From NCBI GenBank assembly GCA_047517625.1, contig JAKZSO010000174.1:1-6894 (forward strand): DNA of 6,894 nucleotides, in the 5' to 3' direction. The DNA is from JABHVE01 sp047517625 (lineage in GTDB: Bacteria; Pseudomonadota; Alphaproteobacteria; UBA2966; CAIVPW01). Below the pieces are notes generated by a model, which was not told the origin of the DNA, made no database searches, and saw only the letters and a program-made list of their open reading frames with translations. Below are positions 1 through 5,484 of this stretch, in pieces. The stretch's first letter is position 1; every line of letters begins with the position of its first letter. Position numbers and translations under genes: made by a program.

Positions 1-154
1 CCGCCGCCGTGACGGCGTGCGATGCCTGCCCCCGCGCCTTCAACGACCGTACTCGTACGGTCGGGATGCCGAGTTTAAGGACCGCCTTGCGCAACGACGA
101 GCGGTCCATGTCCAGTTCGCCCGCCAATTCGATCAGCGTGATGTGCTTTGCCAT
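1..154 (-). CDS. Small helix-turn-helix protein, N-terminal part only (runs off the left edge)
   Basis: Fifty-one codons are visible before the window ends; the reading frame is open throughout. The start is the ATG at 154-152, chosen because a strong ribosome site (AGGAAAGGGG, plus-strand 162-171) lies seven bases upstream. The protein begins MAKHITLIELAGELDMDRSS and continues LRKAVLKLGIP. Residues about 5-30 look like a helix-turn-helix in which a short 'LIELAGELDMDRSSLRKAV' stretch would pair the two helices, as in small phage and plasmid regulators or excisionases. It follows the zinc-motif gene after a 74-base gap and has its own ribosome site, so it may be the last member of the replication operon or separately expressed. 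An exact 8 bp inverted repeat (44-63) lies inside the coding sequence. The C-terminal part is unseen, so a fused second domain cannot be excluded. Specific function unknown. Confidence 0.75.
   Translation of the reverse strand, partial: MAKHITLIELAGELDMDRSSLRKAVLKLGIPTVRVRSLKARGQASHAVTAA
44..63. repeat. Perfect inverted repeat, 8 bp arms, 4-base loop
   Basis: CGACCGTA (44-51) and TACGGTCG (56-63) are exact reverse complements separated by CTCG. The repeat lies within the 5' part of the partial helix-turn-helix gene, over codons for its PTVRVRS stretch. It could be an operator or an mRNA hairpin, or simply a chance product of the codons; no partner copy was seen in the window. Confidence 0.5.
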
Positions 155-228
155 ACCGGTTCCCCTTTCCTAATTGCGGATGGCAAGGATAGCACGGCAA
201 GACATGTGCGGTCTGGCGCACCACACGG

Positions 229-525
229 TCATGGCGCCGGTGCCGTTTTGGCCCTGTCCGCCTTGCGTTGGTGATACCGCTTGCGCGCCATAGTCCGGCA
301 GCGCGCGCAGAGCTTGAACAGATTGTCCTCGCGAGGCCGGGAACACCTTACGCACCCGCCATCCACAGTCGGTGCGGCCTTGGGAGGGGTCGGCACCCGC
401 GCCGCCTTGGGTGTTGCAGGGGTTGGCATGAAGCGCCATGCCACGTGCTTGGTCCACCACTGGCCCATCATTGGGACCACTTTTCTGGCGCCATATTTTA
501 ACAAGGTGCGAGGCTGGCCCATCAT
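229..525 (-). CDS. Small basic protein with a four-cysteine zinc motif
   Basis: Ninety-eight residues. The start ATG at 525-523 overlaps the stop of the preceding gene (ATGA), matching the coupling of the two genes before it; an open frame continues upstream to 666 but is covered by that gene. The N-terminal half is low in recognisable features and proline/alanine rich around residues 34-53. The C-terminal part carries CVRC (58-61) and CARC (73-76), separated by eleven residues, a spacing suited to one zinc-ribbon knuckle pair, followed by a very basic tail (RKRYHQRKADRAK). This suggests a small nucleic-acid-binding protein working with the replication initiator, but the family is not recognised. 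MMGQ occurs at the start and again at residues 19-22 because of a 15 bp direct repeat. Internal starts at Met19 or Met33 are possible, though neither has a ribosome site. Confidence 0.6.
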   Translation of the reverse strand: MMGQPRTLLKYGARKVVPMMGQWWTKHVAWRFMPTPATPKAARVPTPPKAAPTVDGGCVRCSRPREDNLFKLCARCRTMARKRYHQRKADRAKTAPAP

Positions 526-528
526 TGG
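460..528. repeat. Pair of 15 bp exact direct repeats
   Basis: CTGGCCCATCATTGG occurs at 460-474 and 514-528, 54 bp apart and therefore in the same frame of the zinc-motif gene. The second copy contains that gene's start codon and the stop codon of the upstream gene. Its role is unknown; it may be a small duplication or a binding site at the translation start. Confidence 0.6.
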
Positions 529-785
529 ACAACCCCCCCATCGGCTTCGAGCGTTGCCTGCTCGTGGATGGCCTCCATGACTACCATTGCCCCGAACAGA
601 TGTTCCGCGGCGGCAATGAGGGCGCGAAGTGGATCGGGCGGCGGCTCGACGCCTTGCGCTTTGCATCTTCTTTCGGCCATCGCAAAAACGCGCCCAGTTT
701 CGTCTTCGTTAAGCTTCACAGTGTTGACTGTAGGTGGCGTCTTGTCTTCGGGGTCGAAGTAGTGCTGGCCGTCTGGGTAAGTCAT
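522..785 (-). CDS. Small unrecognised protein coupled to the replication initiator
   Basis: Eighty-seven residues, beginning MTYPDGQHYFDPEDKTPP. The start ATG at 785-783 overlaps the initiator's stop (ATGA) and has a good ribosome site just upstream (GAAAGGA, seven bases before the ATG), so this is a real, translated gene. The N-terminal 25 residues are polar and look extended. Residues about 30-78 look helical, with an aliphatic stretch around LRALIAAAEHLFGAMVVMEA. There are no cysteines that could bind metal, no signal peptide, and no clear membrane segment. It ends in a four-base overlap with the zinc-motif gene. Its place directly after the initiator suggests an accessory replication or copy-control role, but that rests on position alone. 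Confidence 0.65.
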   Translation of the reverse strand: MTYPDGQHYFDPEDKTPPTVNTVKLNEDETGRVFAMAERRCKAQGVEPPPDPLRALIAAAEHLFGAMVVMEAIHEQATLEADGGVVQ

Positions 786-1885
786 GCTTTCATCCTTTCA
801 ATTTCGTCGGTGTAGTCCAAGATCTGTGCTCGCAGTGTTACGGATTCTGCCACGGTGGCATCGCCCAAGGACGGCTCGGCCGACCTTTTTGCCGCCTTGA
901 AGTCTTGTGCGGTCCAGTTGGCAAAGAATTTCCTAGCCCCGTCGTCGCTCAAGGTTCGCCACAGCGGTTCAGGTGGTTCCCACTTCGGCTGTAGACCGCT
1001 GTTGGCTGGCTTGCCAAACAGGCCAAGGACGGGGCCACGTGGCGATGGGCAATCAGCCAGCGCCAGCGTCACGTGGCCCTCTTGAAGGCTAAGACTCTTG
1101 TTTTCTTGAAGTAGGGGTGGCGTTTTTGGCCTATTAGGGGTGGCGTTTTTGGCCGGTTCGGACCGCTTAGGGGTGGCGTTTTTGGCCGGTTCGGACCCAT
1201 GGTAGGGGTGGCGTTTTTGGCCATTCTGTGGATTGGGTGCATAACTTTCTGTGCCTGAATTGGGTGCGGCAGGGGTAGTTTGACCACCCAAAAAATACCG
1301 CTGCACACCTCTGCCGGTCGCGCCGCGGCTGGTGATATGGAAACGATTTTCAAGTTCTCGCAGCGCTTTCTGCACGTTCCGCTGGTCGAGGCCCGACGCC
1401 CTGGCGAGCGTTCGGACGGACGCCCTGGAGTATCCGAGGCCGGTGCGAAACAAGGCCAGAGAGACATAAGCGCGCTTCCCCGTTCGAGATAATTTCCGGT
1501 CAAATAGAACGCTGACCGGCACTCGCGCAAATTGTTCGCCGGGTTCGATCCGGGCAAGCGGTGCGATCCTGGCGCCTCGCATTTCAATCAGGCCAAGTTC
1601 AATCGCGAGGGTGCGCCAGCGTTGCCAAGTCCGTGGCGGCACCCCGGCCAGCCGCGCCCAGCCTCCCGCCGGGCGTTGCGGAACGGCTCGATCCCGCCAA
1701 GCCGTCGATGCTGCCCAGACGATCACGGCGCCCAGGTCGCTGTTGTGCAACAGGATCAGGCGGCGCGGAATCTGGACGATCCATTGGGAGAGAATTTCAC
1801 GGGCGTCGGGGTCGTCCCGGGTGCGGTCGGGTGGCGCCGGTGTGTTGCACTGATCGGCGGGGCGGTCTAAAACAAGAGTAGGCAT
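782..1885 (-). CDS. Winged-helix replication initiator protein with an embedded iteron origin
   Basis: A 367-residue protein; start ATG at 1885 with ribosome site AGGAAGG (plus-strand complement near 1896-1902). Residues about 74-103 form one helix-turn-helix (RLAGVPPRTWQRWRTLAIEL). Residues about 121-185 form a winged helix of the HTH_36 type seen in plasmid and phage initiators: a 'LSRTGKRAYVSLALF' helix, then SVRTLARASGLDQRNVQKAL as recognition unit. Residues 200-265 are a proline/lysine-rich linker encoded by the iterons. Residues 305-367 form a separate polar, helical C-terminal segment. The layout (DNA-binding N-terminus, linker containing the origin, C-terminal partner-binding part) resembles lambda O, although I see no direct sequence likeness to O. 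It leads an operon with two coupled small genes downstream. By inference it binds the four repeats inside its own gene and opens the origin. It could instead be a non-replicative regulator, but the iterons argue against that. Confidence 0.75.
   Translation of the reverse strand: MPTLVLDRPADQCNTPAPPDRTRDDPDAREILSQWIVQIPRRLILLHNSDLGAVIVWAASTAWRDRAVPQRPAGGWARLAGVPPRTWQRWRTLAIELGLIEMRGARIAPLARIEPGEQFARVPVSVLFDRKLSRTGKRAYVSLALFRTGLGYSRASVRTLARASGLDQRNVQKALRELENRFHITSRGATGRGVQRYFLGGQTTPAAPNSGTESYAPNPQNGQKRHPYHGSEPAKNATPKRSEPAKNATPNRPKTPPLLQENKSLSLQEGHVTLALADCPSPRGPVLGLFGKPANSGLQPKWEPPEPLWRTLSDDGARKFFANWTAQDFKAAKRSAEPSLGDATVAESVTLRAQILDYTDEIERMKA
1112..1222. repeat. Four exact 20 bp iterons inside the initiator gene: probable replication origin
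   Basis: TAGGGGTGGCGTTTTTGGCC occurs without a mismatch at 1112-1131, 1135-1154, 1168-1187 and 1203-1222 (start-to-start 23, 33 and 35 bp). Because 23 and 35 are not multiples of three, the minus-strand gene reads the copies in three different frames: GQKRHPY, AKNATP (twice) and PKTPPL. Perfect DNA identity despite frame changes means the DNA, not the protein, is being kept. The copies share an orientation, and GGTTCGGACC follows both the second and third copies. A stretch richer in A/T (about 1090-1111) lies on the left flank, and a 7-of-9 match to a DnaA box (1227-1235) lies on the right. Iterons inside an initiator gene are established for lambda O and for several plasmids. Confidence 0.8.
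1227..1235 (-). promoter_or_regulatory. Possible DnaA box beside the iterons
   Basis: The minus strand reads CAATCCACA, matching the consensus TTATCCACA at the last seven positions. It starts five bases beyond the outermost iteron. One imperfect nonamer in a window this size can arise by chance; its position is what makes it worth listing. Confidence 0.3.
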
Positions 1886-1936
1886 TTTTGGAAATCCTTC
1901 CTGGGATCAGAGAGTGCTTGCTAAGGATTTGGGCCT

Positions 1937-2344
1937 TTATCCTTTTTCGGCCCGGTCGTCATCGTCTCGCCGGGGCGGCTCATCACCGTCCCGGCGTTCG
2001 TTTTGGCCGACCAGGGCGTCGACCAGGGCATCTATTTTTCGACTTAGCTTGGCGAGTTCCTTGGCGCCGTCATGGCGGCGTCCGGGTAGGCCATGCCAAA
2101 TTGGATCGTCATTTGGCGGCCACAGGAACGGCAGGGCCGGCGGCGGAGCCTCGGAGACCGGCGCCGCGTCGTCGGAAATTACGGCGGGGTCCGTTTTCAG
2201 CAAGACGCTTTCCAACAAAGCGAACGCGGACGAATGAATCTCGGCTTCTCCGATCACTTGCCCCCCGGGCGCAAGCCTTTCCCGTAGAATGGCCTTGCAT
2301 CGAAGCCATTGCGCTTCGCAGCGGCGCGGCACTCTTAGCATCAT
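1937..2344 (-). CDS. Unrecognised 135-residue protein upstream of the replication initiator
   Basis: The start is the first of two ATG codons (2344-2342), chosen over an open frame reaching 2362 because GGAAGGG (plus-strand 2352-2358) sits seven bases upstream. It begins MMLRVPRRCEAQWLRCKAIL, which is basic and probably helical, followed by a mixed segment to about residue 55 and a proline-rich linker (SEAPPPALPFLWPP, about 69-82). Residues 98-117 (AKELAKLSRKIDALVDALVG) look like a coiled coil and are followed by a highly charged tail (RRDGDEPPRRDDDDRAEKG). There are no catalytic motifs, membrane segments or signal peptide. It ends 51 bases before the initiator start and is probably the first gene of the replication operon. 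The coiled coil suggests oligomerisation or a regulatory partner, but I cannot name a family. Confidence 0.6.
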   Translation of the reverse strand: MMLRVPRRCEAQWLRCKAILRERLAPGGQVIGEAEIHSSAFALLESVLLKTDPAVISDDAAPVSEAPPPALPFLWPPNDDPIWHGLPGRRHDGAKELAKLSRKIDALVDALVGQNERRDGDEPPRRDDDDRAEKG

Positions 2345-2437
2345 GTGAGAACCCTTCCACAAGATAAGCGATTATGAAACGGTATGTAGCGACTCAAACC
2401 GGGACAGTGCAAGCCCAAAATTATGGCTGGCCGTCAT
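2345..2437. other. Short intergenic junction between the phage head module and the replication module
   Basis: Ninety-three bases between the shortened gp37-like gene and the 135-residue gene, visibly richer in A/T than its surroundings. On the minus strand CATAAT lies about 30 bases before the downstream start and could be a -10 element, but the best -35 (TTGAGT) is only 15 bases away, so I do not call a promoter. Each open frame reading out of the gp37-like gene closes within this stretch. Confidence 0.35.
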
Positions 2438-2662
2438 TTAGGGCCGATCTATGAAGACCACCCAGCGCGAGTCCATCAAAATAAAAGTCTCTGGCTGTTC
2501 CTGGACTCCGCCGTCGAAAACGATCCGCACGGCGGGCAGGTCGGTCAGCAAGTTACGGATGTAACTATCGTCCCAATCTCCCGGCCCGGTTGCAACGTCC
2601 ACCTCATCGCCCAGGCAACCACTTATCAAACGAACGAGCGCCGCCTCGATTTGAGCAATCAA
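2438..2662 (-). CDS. Mu gp37-like (DUF1834) phage protein, C-terminally shortened
   Basis: Seventy-four residues from a TTG start (2662-2660) that overlaps the preceding stop as TTGA and has a good ribosome site (AAGGAG, complement of 2669-2674, six bases away). The pattern IEAALVRLI near the N-terminus, then DLPAVRIVFDGG (about 41-52), then SRWVVFIDRP at the end fits the gp37 family encoded near the neck/tail genes of Mu-like and related phages. Family members are usually about twice this length and continue past the 'W-V-V' strand with a helical half. Here a stop follows at once, and no other frame downstream continues the family pattern. I therefore take it as truncated at the module junction; a naturally short homologue is the alternative. 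The family call is from memory of the pattern. Confidence 0.5.
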   Translation of the reverse strand: MIAQIEAALVRLISGCLGDEVDVATGPGDWDDSYIRNLLTDLPAVRIVFDGGVQEQPETFILMDSRWVVFIDRP

Positions 2663-3237
2663 AGTTTTCTCCTTCGCTCGAAGTGGTCTGAAATCGCCTT
2701 CGCCATGGCCGCTGGCAGGTCGCGCTCGGCGCGGCGGCGCATTATGTTCAGCGGTGAATAGCCGCCAGCTTCCTCGGGACCGAACGCCGTCCGGGCGCGC
2801 GTCGGCACGCCGCCAACAAAGCGCGCTGGCAATGGCCCGGCAGCGAAAAGTTTGAACGCGCGGGCTACCCTCTCAATCGAGCCAAAGCGGATCGCGTCGG
2901 TTGCGGGCGTCTTGATTGTCAGCGATTGGCGCCCGGCTTTTTTCTGGATTCTCCGATGCTTTGCCTTGAGCCGGGCCACCGGGATCGCCCGAGCCATGCG
3001 GATCCGATACGCTGGTTCCCTGTCGCCCGGTCCCGCAGCCTTGCCACGGACGCTGAGGGCGGCCTGGGAGGTGCCGAATAACTGCGGGCCTTGGGTACGC
3101 AGCCCGCGCCGCACATCAGCGCCCACGGAATTCACGGTCTTGCGGCGCATCCTGGCGAGTCCTTTCGGTCCCACGAGTGCGCCGAACGACTTCGCAATCC
3201 GTTCGGCGTCCTTTGATGTGATTTCTATTGCCGCCAT
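2659..3237 (-). CDS. Phage tail/neck protein, minor tail protein Z-like
   Basis: A 192-residue, strongly basic protein. The start is taken at ATG 3237-3235 (MAAIEITSKDAERI); a TTG at 3252 that overlaps the previous stop as TTGA would add five residues and is nearly as plausible. The N-terminal helical part (KSFGALVGPKGLARMRRKTVN) followed by ADVRRGLRTQ, a basic beta-rich middle (YRIRMARAIPVARLK, IKTPATDAIRFGS), and a C-terminal AERDLPAAMAKAISDHFERR helix is the usual layout of GPZ/HK97 gp10-type proteins that finish the tail end or bind the neck. It lies after the capsid cluster and just before the gp37-like gene, as expected for that role. No break is visible inside it. Recognition is by pattern and position, so the exact family is uncertain. 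Confidence 0.6.
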   Translation of the reverse strand: MAAIEITSKDAERIAKSFGALVGPKGLARMRRKTVNSVGADVRRGLRTQGPQLFGTSQAALSVRGKAAGPGDREPAYRIRMARAIPVARLKAKHRRIQKKAGRQSLTIKTPATDAIRFGSIERVARAFKLFAAGPLPARFVGGVPTRARTAFGPEEAGGYSPLNIMRRRAERDLPAAMAKAISDHFERRRKL

Positions 3238-3248
3238 GGTTGCATATC

Positions 3249-3581
3249 TCAAAGAAATTCCAAGGGGTCGAAATCCGCTGGGCTGAAATCGAAATCCCCC
3301 ATGGCGGACAGGATCACAACCGCTAAAATAATCCTAATGGTGTCCCATCCAAGCGCCCCGGCGACGCGCTCGGCGAACGTCGCGCGCCGAACGACGCGTT
3401 GGTCTCGGTGGGGATCGATGTATTGCACGGACTCGATTTGCTTGGGATCGCCGCCCCAGGCGATCCAAACGGCCGGGCCGGATTGTGACCATGCCGCTCC
3501 AACTTCGCCGACGGAGGTTTCCGCATCCCCGGCAACGCCCCGCACAGTGACAGACGCACCCGAATAAAGGTTTAGGGTCAT
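3249..3581 (-). CDS. Unrecognised 110-residue protein following the capsid gene
   Basis: The start ATG at 3581-3579 overlaps the capsid stop as ATGA; AGGA precedes it, though only two bases away. It begins MTLNLYSGASVTVRGVAGDA, a beta-rich start, with a tryptophan-containing middle (AAWSQSGPAVWIAWGGDP, about 29-46) and a basic stretch (RDQRVVRRATFAERVAG). Residues about 81-94 (TIRIILAVVILSAM) are hydrophobic but short for a membrane span, and the C-terminus is acidic (GDFDFSPADFDPLEFL). In HK97-type phages this position often holds a head decoration or head-tail connector protein; I see no motif to decide between them. The next gene starts within a few bases. Confidence 0.55.
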   Translation of the reverse strand: MTLNLYSGASVTVRGVAGDAETSVGEVGAAWSQSGPAVWIAWGGDPKQIESVQYIDPHRDQRVVRRATFAERVAGALGWDTIRIILAVVILSAMGDFDFSPADFDPLEFL

Positions 3582-4842
3582 TTCCTGTGATGGGGCGCCG
3601 GGCGCGGCAATCCGAAATCCCACAGCCAGCACAGAGTCAGATGCACGGTGCCTTTTGCGGCATCGGTGTACGGGTCGCGGATCAATTCGCCCGCCTCCCA
3701 AAGCGCAGCAACGCCCGCCCCTTCAAGGCCGCGCCCGAGGCCAAGGAACGCCCCGAACTCGCCGTTCGCGGTTGAGTCCTCAATATCGCCCCGCGTGACC
3801 CAACTCATGCCCCAGCGGGACAGAAACTCGCTGATGGTTGTGTCGACTGCATTTCCGGTGTTCGCCAGGGTGTGCGCCCACAGGGTGTTTGCGCCCACGG
3901 CCATGACTGTCTGAAGTTGCGCCGGGGTCATCGCCGCCTTGCCGTCAATTAACTCGGCGAACAGCTCAAGGACATTGGAACCCTTCACCTTGTTTGTCTG
4001 GGTGATGGTCTTTTCAGCGACATCGGCGGCGGTCTGGAGGTCCTGTGATATCCGCGTCGGCCCCGCTTGCCCCATCGTCGCCCAGGAAGATCGCCCGGTC
4101 GATTCCTTCAACCAGGGCCATCCGCAAGTCACGGGTCAGCGCCGACTCCAGGCCAGGAATCCGGGCTGTGTCTTCGATGCTGAATTTTAGCGTTGCCGCG
4201 TTCCGCTTCGGCTTCAATTCCTTGACGCCAATCGTCCACGCGGTATCGCCAGCGGCTTCATCTTTGCCCCTTTGGGCCGCGCTAGCGCCCGCCGTCGTGA
4301 CTGGATAGGACGCCACGCCGACAGGGACGGACTCCATGGTGATCCCAAGGGATTGCGAGGCCGCCCCGGAGAAGAGCCGGTCCAGCCATCGGCGCGGTAT
4401 TACCGCACTGTCCACGGCAGTCACGGCGCGGTGCTCGGGCGGTGGCGCAAGCAATTCCAGGGGGAACCGATTGCCCGCGATCCCCATCGATTCGTTGAAT
4501 TCAAGTTCGGCCCCGGCGGCGGAGCGCTGCTCGATTGCGGCAGCGATGTACGATCCCAGCTTCACTTTGCCGCGAAGTTCGGCGCGTTCGCGGTCCTCGG
4601 AATCTTCCCCGGCGGCCAGGTCACCCGGGTGCGCAGCGCGCTGCTCGGACTCTTCGGTTTCGACCGCAAGCGTCGCGGCGCGGATTTGGCGTTCGAGGTC
4701 CGGCGTCCCTTTTGTTCGATGGAATCCAGCTTGGCGCGCGTTTCGGCGGTCAGGCTTTCGGCGACGGCCAGTTCGGCCATGCGCCCACGTTCCTGAGACT
4801 GGCGTTCGCGGAGTTGGCGAAGCCGCGTTTGTGATTGGTCAT
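3578..4842 (-). pseudogene. HK97-type major capsid protein with N-terminal scaffold region, broken by three apparent frameshifts
   Basis: Reading from ATG 4842 (ribosome site near AGGACGTGAG), a continuous capsid of about 420 residues is recovered only by changing frame three times: near 4828-4830 (after MTNHK, at an A run), near 4707-4713 (after LDSIEQKG, at A/G runs) and near 4039-4044 (after ADADITG). The first part (RLRQLRERQSQERGR, LTAETRAKLDSIE, DLERQIRAATLAVETEE) is the coiled-coil delta/scaffold domain. The shell domain follows: GSYIAAAIEQ, NRFPLELL, YPVTTAGASAA, ATLKFSIEDTARIPGLESAL, MALVEGIDRAIFLGD, then FAELIDGKAAM and LWEAGELIRDPYTDAAKG near the end. The E-loop-like SIEDTAR and 'LIRDPYTDAAKG' patterns are typical of the family. 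The stop overlaps the next gene as ATGA, so the 3' part is in its original frame. All shifts sit at short homopolymers, so sequencing error is a real alternative to decay. Confidence 0.75.
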
Positions 4843-4886
4843 GGCGTTCTCACGTCCTGTTTCGATTTTGACATTTGAAATATTAC

Positions 4887-4939
4887 CGCAATTTTGGATA
4901 AGACATTTTATTGCGCGTCCGTGAAATTTTATTGCGTCC
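4887..4939. promoter_or_regulatory. AT-rich repeat block upstream of the capsid gene
   Basis: ATTTTATTGCG occurs at 4905-4915 and 4926-4936, start to start 21 bp, which is two helical turns; each is soon followed by GTCC. CGCAAT (4887-4892) is the reverse complement of the ATTGCG in these copies and lies 23 bp from the first. Same-face spacing suggests a protein-binding array, perhaps an operator for the capsid promoter or iterons of another replicon. No convincing -35/-10 pair was found. Confidence 0.4.
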
Positions 4940-4970
4940 TAGGAGTGCCCTGGAGCCGCGGCCGCCGCTG

Positions 4971-4989
4971 GGCGGAGGGTAGCTCCGCC
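4971..4989. repeat. Hairpin, 7 bp stem and 5-base loop
   Basis: GGCGGAG (4971-4977) and CTCCGCC (4983-4989) pair exactly around GGTAG. It lies downstream of the coiled-coil gene on the minus strand and could slow or end transcription, but no T run follows on either strand, so I do not call it an intrinsic terminator. Confidence 0.4.
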
Positions 4990-5082
4990 GCGCGGAAGGA
5001 TGGAGCCGACGGGCACCGCGCGATTCAGAACGGCGGCCCGGCCGTGCCCCACTATTTCACCACCTTCCGGCGGCCGCCTGGC

Positions 5083-5484
5083 TTACTCAGAACGGCTTCC
5101 GCCGAACAGTCCGCGCCAGGTAAGGCGCTTCTGCGTAGCGGCGGAGCGCCACGCTTCCATGTCCGATCGCAGCCGCTCGCGCTGGCCCTTCAGATCCTCG
5201 ACCTGGGCCTTGAGGTGCGTGATTTCCTTCTGCGCCGATGCAAGTCTTTCTTCCAACAGTAGTGCTTCAAGGTGTTTCGAGGGGTTTACTAGCGCGTCAT
5301 CTTTAGATTCTGAAACCGTTTCAATAGGTGTTTCCGGATAGACGCGGTGCAATTCCGATGGCTCGATACGCCATACTCCGTTGGCGTCCTTTTCAGCGGA
5401 AAACTTGCCGGTTCGGATCGCCCTCAGGATAGTGGCCTTGCTCTTCCCGGTAGCTTTCGAAGCCGTTCCAAGGGTGTAGCTCAT
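5083..5484 (-). CDS. Helix-turn-helix and coiled-coil DNA-binding protein of plasmid-accessory type
   Basis: A 133-residue protein with its start ATG at 5484-5482; a weak ribosome site (GAGAG) lies eight bases upstream. Residues about 3-48 form a MerR/excisionase-like DNA-binding domain: SYTLGTASKATGKSKATIL, RAIRTGKFSAEKDANGVWRI and EPSELHRVYP. Residues about 49-68 are a variable linker, and residues 69-115 a strong coiled coil (EALLLEERLASAQKEITHLK then AQVEDLKGQRERLRSDMEAW). It ends with a short basic/aromatic segment (RLTWRGLFGGSRSE). Proteins of this layout are familiar to me from small mobilisable plasmids of Proteobacteria, whereas phages do not usually have one between terminase and capsid. 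An element of about 55 bp immediately upstream, overlapping the ribosome site and likely operator, is repeated over the linker codons, so self-regulation is plausible. The plasmid association is from memory. Confidence 0.7.
   Translation of the reverse strand: MSYTLGTASKATGKSKATILRAIRTGKFSAEKDANGVWRIEPSELHRVYPETPIETVSESKDDALVNPSKHLEALLLEERLASAQKEITHLKAQVEDLKGQRERLRSDMEAWRSAATQKRLTWRGLFGGSRSE

Larger units (their letters stand above)
4843..5082. other. Non-coding stretch with GC-rich hairpins and an AT-rich repeat block
   Basis: I find no supportable gene on either strand in these 240 bases. The right part is very GC-rich and holds several inverted repeats: CCGGCGGCCGCC near 5067-5078, GGGCAC/GTGCCC (5011-5016 and 5044-5049), and a hairpin at 4971-4989. 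Two copies of TCAGAACGGC (5025-5034 and 5087-5096) bracket the first of these. The left part (about 4866-4940) is markedly AT-rich and carries the repeats listed separately. This is where the portal and protease genes would normally precede the capsid gene. Confidence 0.6.

Noticed and set aside
229..666. A longer form of the zinc-motif gene starting at 666
   Set aside because: It would overlap most of the 87-residue gene; the added part is arginine-rich shadow sequence, and the start at 525 fits the ATGA coupling seen at 785.
731..743. A fifth iteron in the 87-residue gene
   Set aside because: TAGGTGGCGTCTT resembles the iteron only in its first half, with a two-base gap; this is too weak to call.
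1112..1222. The repeats as a CRISPR array or as a protein-level repeat domain
   Set aside because: Gaps between copies are only 3 to 15 bases and partly alike, too short for spacers. The encoded peptides differ because the frame changes, so there is no repeated protein unit.
1069..1587. A 172-codon minus-strand frame overlapping the initiator gene
   Set aside because: It is the other-frame shadow of the initiator. It has no ribosome site and its repetitive appearance comes from the iterons.
3578..4842. Programmed ribosomal frameshifting in the capsid gene
   Set aside because: Three separate shifts at three different contexts in one gene are not a known strategy; decay or read error explains them better.
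4868..4902. Plus-strand promoter from a perfect TTGACA
   Set aside because: No acceptable -10 lies 16 to 18 bases downstream, and no supportable plus-strand gene follows.
4971..4989. Intrinsic transcription terminator
   Set aside because: The stem is good but no T run follows on either strand.
5311..5323. TGAAACCGTTTCA as a ParB parS site
   Set aside because: The half-sites resemble those of parS (TGTTTCACGTGAAACA) but point the opposite way, and no ParA or ParB gene is visible.
4894..5341. Plus-strand reading frames of 113 and 122 codons
   Set aside because: They run antisense to the helix-turn-helix gene and the GC-rich non-coding region, lack ribosome sites, and have no recognisable composition or motif.
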